Positions 44,642-46,790 of a DNA stretch of 46,790 nt are shown here, one piece after another; position 1 is the first letter of the stretch, and each line of letters opens with the position of its first letter. A program made the translations under genes and the position numbers. The stretch comes from Acidobacteriota bacterium (lineage in GTDB: Bacteria > Acidobacteriota > Terriglobia > Terriglobales > Acidobacteriaceae). Below the pieces are notes generated by a model. It had not been told where the DNA came from, made no database searches, and saw only the letters and a program-made list of their open reading frames with translations. Where the stretch lies: NCBI GenBank assembly GCA_018268755.1, contig JAFDVW010000018.1, forward strand, positions 1 through 46,790. Reading direction: 5' to 3'.

Positions 44642-46790
44642 ATGTCAAAAGCAAGCAAGGATGCAATTGAACGGCGCACGTTTCTTAAGAGTCTGGGGGC
44701 CGGCGCTTTGATCGCGGCAGGCTCCGGACAAGAGCTTGCCAGCCAACTGGGGGTGGAAAAGCAAAAGGGGGAAATCAGTTCAGGCAAGCGCGAGAGTATT
44801 TGCCTGGATGGCTCCTGGCATTTCCAAACCGATCCCGAATCCCTTGGTGTGCGTGACGGATGGTATCACTCGAGCAAATCGTTGAATGGTCAAATTGAGG
44901 TGCCCGGCTGCTGGCAGGCCCAGAAAGTTGGCAGTCCGCATGATGGCCTGCGTAACGACTACGAGGGTTGGGGCTGGTACAAGCGCAGCGTTTTTATACC
45001 CGAGTCCTGGCATGACCGGCAAATTTGGCTGAAGGTCGGCGGGGTTAGCCGGAACGCCAAAGTTTTCTGCAACGGCACCGAGGTGGGATACCACAACGGT
45101 TTTTCTTCACCATTTCGCGTGGATGTTTCGTCAAGTATCGTGCCCGGCACAGACAATGGGATCACCATCCTGGTGGATAACACGGGGGGCTCCAGCGAAA
45201 AGAGCTCCCGCAATACCCGGCCCGTTGGCTGCTTCAACTATCTGGGAAACTGGGGCGGCATTTGTGGCCACGTGGAACTTCAAGCTACAGAAAAAGCATG
45301 GATTGACAATATACAGGTTCGAACCAAAGTCTCCCCTCCAGTCGCAACCTTTATTATCGCGATCACTCTGAAAGACCGTTTCATCCATCCTGGGCTTCGG
45401 CTCCACATCCAGGTTCGAGCTGCGGACAAGACGGGCAGCGCAGACTATGTTGGAGAATCGGCGGTAAGTCTACACGAGCAATCACACACCAGCGTTTCAG
45501 TCACCATCCCTATGCCGGATGCGCCTCTTTGGTCTCCCGAACGGCCAATCCTGTACGTGGCCCAGATCAGACTGATGTCGAACTCCCATGTCCTCGACAA
45601 CACTGAGCAGACGTTCGGGTTGCGCGAAGTCAGCACGAAGGAGGGCAAGGTGTGGTTGAATGGCAAGCCTTACTACCTGGTGGGTTACGGCGATGACAGC
45701 GTTGAAGTGATCACAGGCGCTCCTCCCGTGTCTCTCGGAGAATATCGCCGTCGCTTCCAGATTGCGAAATCCTATGGCTTCAATTCTGTACGATCTCATT
45801 CACGAATTCCTCCGGAAGAATTTTTTCAGGCAGCCGACGAACTTGGCTTGCTTGTCCGGGCTGAATTGCCGGTTGTCTATGCCCATCTTTTGCTTCCTAA
45901 TCTACAATTCTTATGGAGCGAGCTGGAAAGTGGACTGCTAGCTTTTCGGAATCATCCTTCCTTCATTTCAATCGGCCTGGGTAACGAGCTGTTTGCCGCT
46001 CCCGGAATGGAAGCTGAATTTGCCAGAGCCTTTGAAGAGTTCTATTCCCGGACCAAGCAGCTGAACCCCGACATCCTTGCAATATCGACGGATGGCGGAA
46101 CTCAATTGCCCTCGGATCTTTATCCCCTGGCCGCAGGCTGTGCTCCCGGTCAGACCACCATCGCACATGAGTATGGCGGATACTTCTGCTCTCTCCCGAA
46201 TGTCTCCTTAATTCCGAAGTTCACCGGGGTGGTGGACCCTGTCTGGATGCGCACGACGGCAAGCTGGTTCCAGGAGAAGGGTCTCGAAGCGGATTATCAG
46301 CATCTGCTGGAAAATTCTGAGCGGATGCAGAACGGAGAGATGCGCAAAGCTCGCATCGAGTGGATTCGACGGGTATCGGAGGTCCAAGGTTACGATCTAT
46401 GGCTGATGACCGACTTCCCCAGCACAGTGGAAGGTTTTGGCTGGGAGCAGGGCCTGCTTAATTTCTTCTGGGAACCCAAGAATGTGAGACCGGAAGAGTT
46501 TGCCCAGTTCAACGCCCTGAACGTGGTTGTGAGCGATACAGACATTTCGGGTCATACCTGGTGGGAGGAGTCGGTAACCAGTACCGTGATACGCGCCTCA
46601 TACTATGGAAACGTACCCGTCACGGACGCCGAACTTTCCTACCAGTTAGTATCCTCGGATTCGCGGCAGGTTCTCGAAGGCAAAAAGCGCGGCTTGCATC
46701 TGACACCGGGCCAAGTGACTCCACTCGGTGAAATTGAGCTTTGCTTGCCTGGCATGGGCGCCCCAATTCAATACACGTTAAAGGTACGGC
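44642..46790 (+). CDS. GH2 family glycosidase, exported, 3' partial
   Basis: The frame is open to the end of the window (716 codons visible). The protein begins with a Tat-like signal (ERRTFLKSLGAGALIAAGS) and then the GH2 sandwich domain (LDGSWHFQTDPESLG, VPGCWQAQKVG, WYKRSVFIPESWHDRQIWLKVGG). The catalytic barrel shows GFNSVRSHSRIPPEEFFQAADELGLLV, then NHPSFISIGLGNELFA with the acid/base Glu449 and HEYGG with the probable nucleophile Glu510. GH2 covers beta-galactosidases, beta-glucuronidases and beta-mannosidases; which of these cannot be decided. GGGAGAG precedes the ATG. Confidence 0.88.
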   Translation, partial: MSKASKDAIERRTFLKSLGAGALIAAGSGQELASQLGVEKQKGEISSGKRESICLDGSWHFQTDPESLGVRDGWYHSSKSLNGQIEVPGCWQAQKVGSPHDGLRNDYEGWGWYKRSVFIPESWHDRQIWLKVGGVSRNAKVFCNGTEVGYHNGFSSPFRVDVSSSIVPGTDNGITILVDNTGGSSEKSSRNTRPVGCFNYLGNWGGICGHVELQATEKAWIDNIQVRTKVSPPVATFIIAITLKDRFIHPGLRLHIQVRAADKTGSADYVGESAVSLHEQSHTSVSVTIPMPDAPLWSPERPILYVAQIRLMSNSHVLDNTEQTFGLREVSTKEGKVWLNGKPYYLVGYGDDSVEVITGAPPVSLGEYRRRFQIAKSYGFNSVRSHSRIPPEEFFQAADELGLLVRAELPVVYAHLLLPNLQFLWSELESGLLAFRNHPSFISIGLGNELFAAPGMEAEFARAFEEFYSRTKQLNPDILAISTDGGTQLPSDLYPLAAGCAPGQTTIAHEYGGYFCSLPNVSLIPKFTGVVDPVWMRTTASWFQEKGLEADYQHLLENSERMQNGEMRKARIEWIRRVSEVQGYDLWLMTDFPSTVEGFGWEQGLLNFFWEPKNVRPEEFAQFNALNVVVSDTDISGHTWWEESVTSTVIRASYYGNVPVTDAELSYQLVSSDSRQVLEGKKRGLHLTPGQVTPLGEIELCLPGMGAPIQYTLKVR

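Overview
The window looks like a piece of an Acidobacteriota chromosome, probably a soil lineage of the Terriglobia/Koribacter type. This is inferred from the high-GC genes, ArsR-SRPBCC gene pairs, cytochrome P460-type secreted proteins, plant-polysaccharide hydrolases, a Tes/Mss-like radical SAM enzyme (the kind expected in bacteria that make membrane-spanning lipids) and many short palindromic intergenic repeats. No 16S or other decisive marker is present, so the phylum is a best guess.

Layout. 1-7 kb: end of a hybrid malic enzyme (MaeB), a convergent phosphofructokinase with the residues of the pyrophosphate-dependent class, small membrane and DUF4259 genes, an aldo/keto reductase, and two cytochrome P460-family genes in one overlapping operon. 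7-17.4 kb: two ArsR-SRPBCC modules. Each starts at a sigma70-like promoter whose -10 box lies in a 24-bp palindrome of 10-4-10 design. One continues into a small membrane protein and DUF4256, the other into an alpha/beta hydrolase. Between them lie a third P460 protein, VOC, DUF1801 and NTF2-like proteins, a metallo-beta-lactamase-fold enzyme and a membrane-anchored M23 peptidase.

17.6-22.7 kb: a small integrated element at the 3' end of tRNA-Asp(GTC). A perfect 48-bp direct repeat of the tRNA marks both ends, and a further 25-bp tRNA scar lies just outside. Paired GTGTAT boxes spaced 12 bp apart, which look like integrase arm sites, lie inside each end. Cargo: an 80-aa protein, an N6-adenine DNA methyltransferase, an unknown 247-aa partner 4 bp downstream, and an integrase that has lost its N-terminal part. 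This is the best candidate for an undescribed (probably DNA-modification or defence) system.

23-30.2 kb: cytochrome P450, tRNA-Val(TAC) with a clear promoter, the rpsO-pnp operon, a zinc-ribbon/Sel1 protein, and two clusters of a 117-141-bp multi-hairpin repeat (three copies each) whose stems co-vary between clusters. 30.2-38.2 kb: acetyl-CoA synthetase, then a divergent GH67 alpha-glucuronidase and GH39-like glycosidase, followed by a PIG-L deacetylase operon with two half-size DMT/EamA transporter genes. 38.4-41.4 kb: peroxiredoxin, a second family of palindromic repeat, and the Tes/Mss-like radical SAM enzyme. 42-46.8 kb: a lower-GC stretch with a GH67-N-like glycosidase-related protein and a GH2 glycosidase cut by the window end. 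The four glycoside hydrolase-type proteins all carry export signals and fit scavenging of hemicellulose or glycoside side chains.

All functions are read from motifs and family knowledge; no database search was possible.
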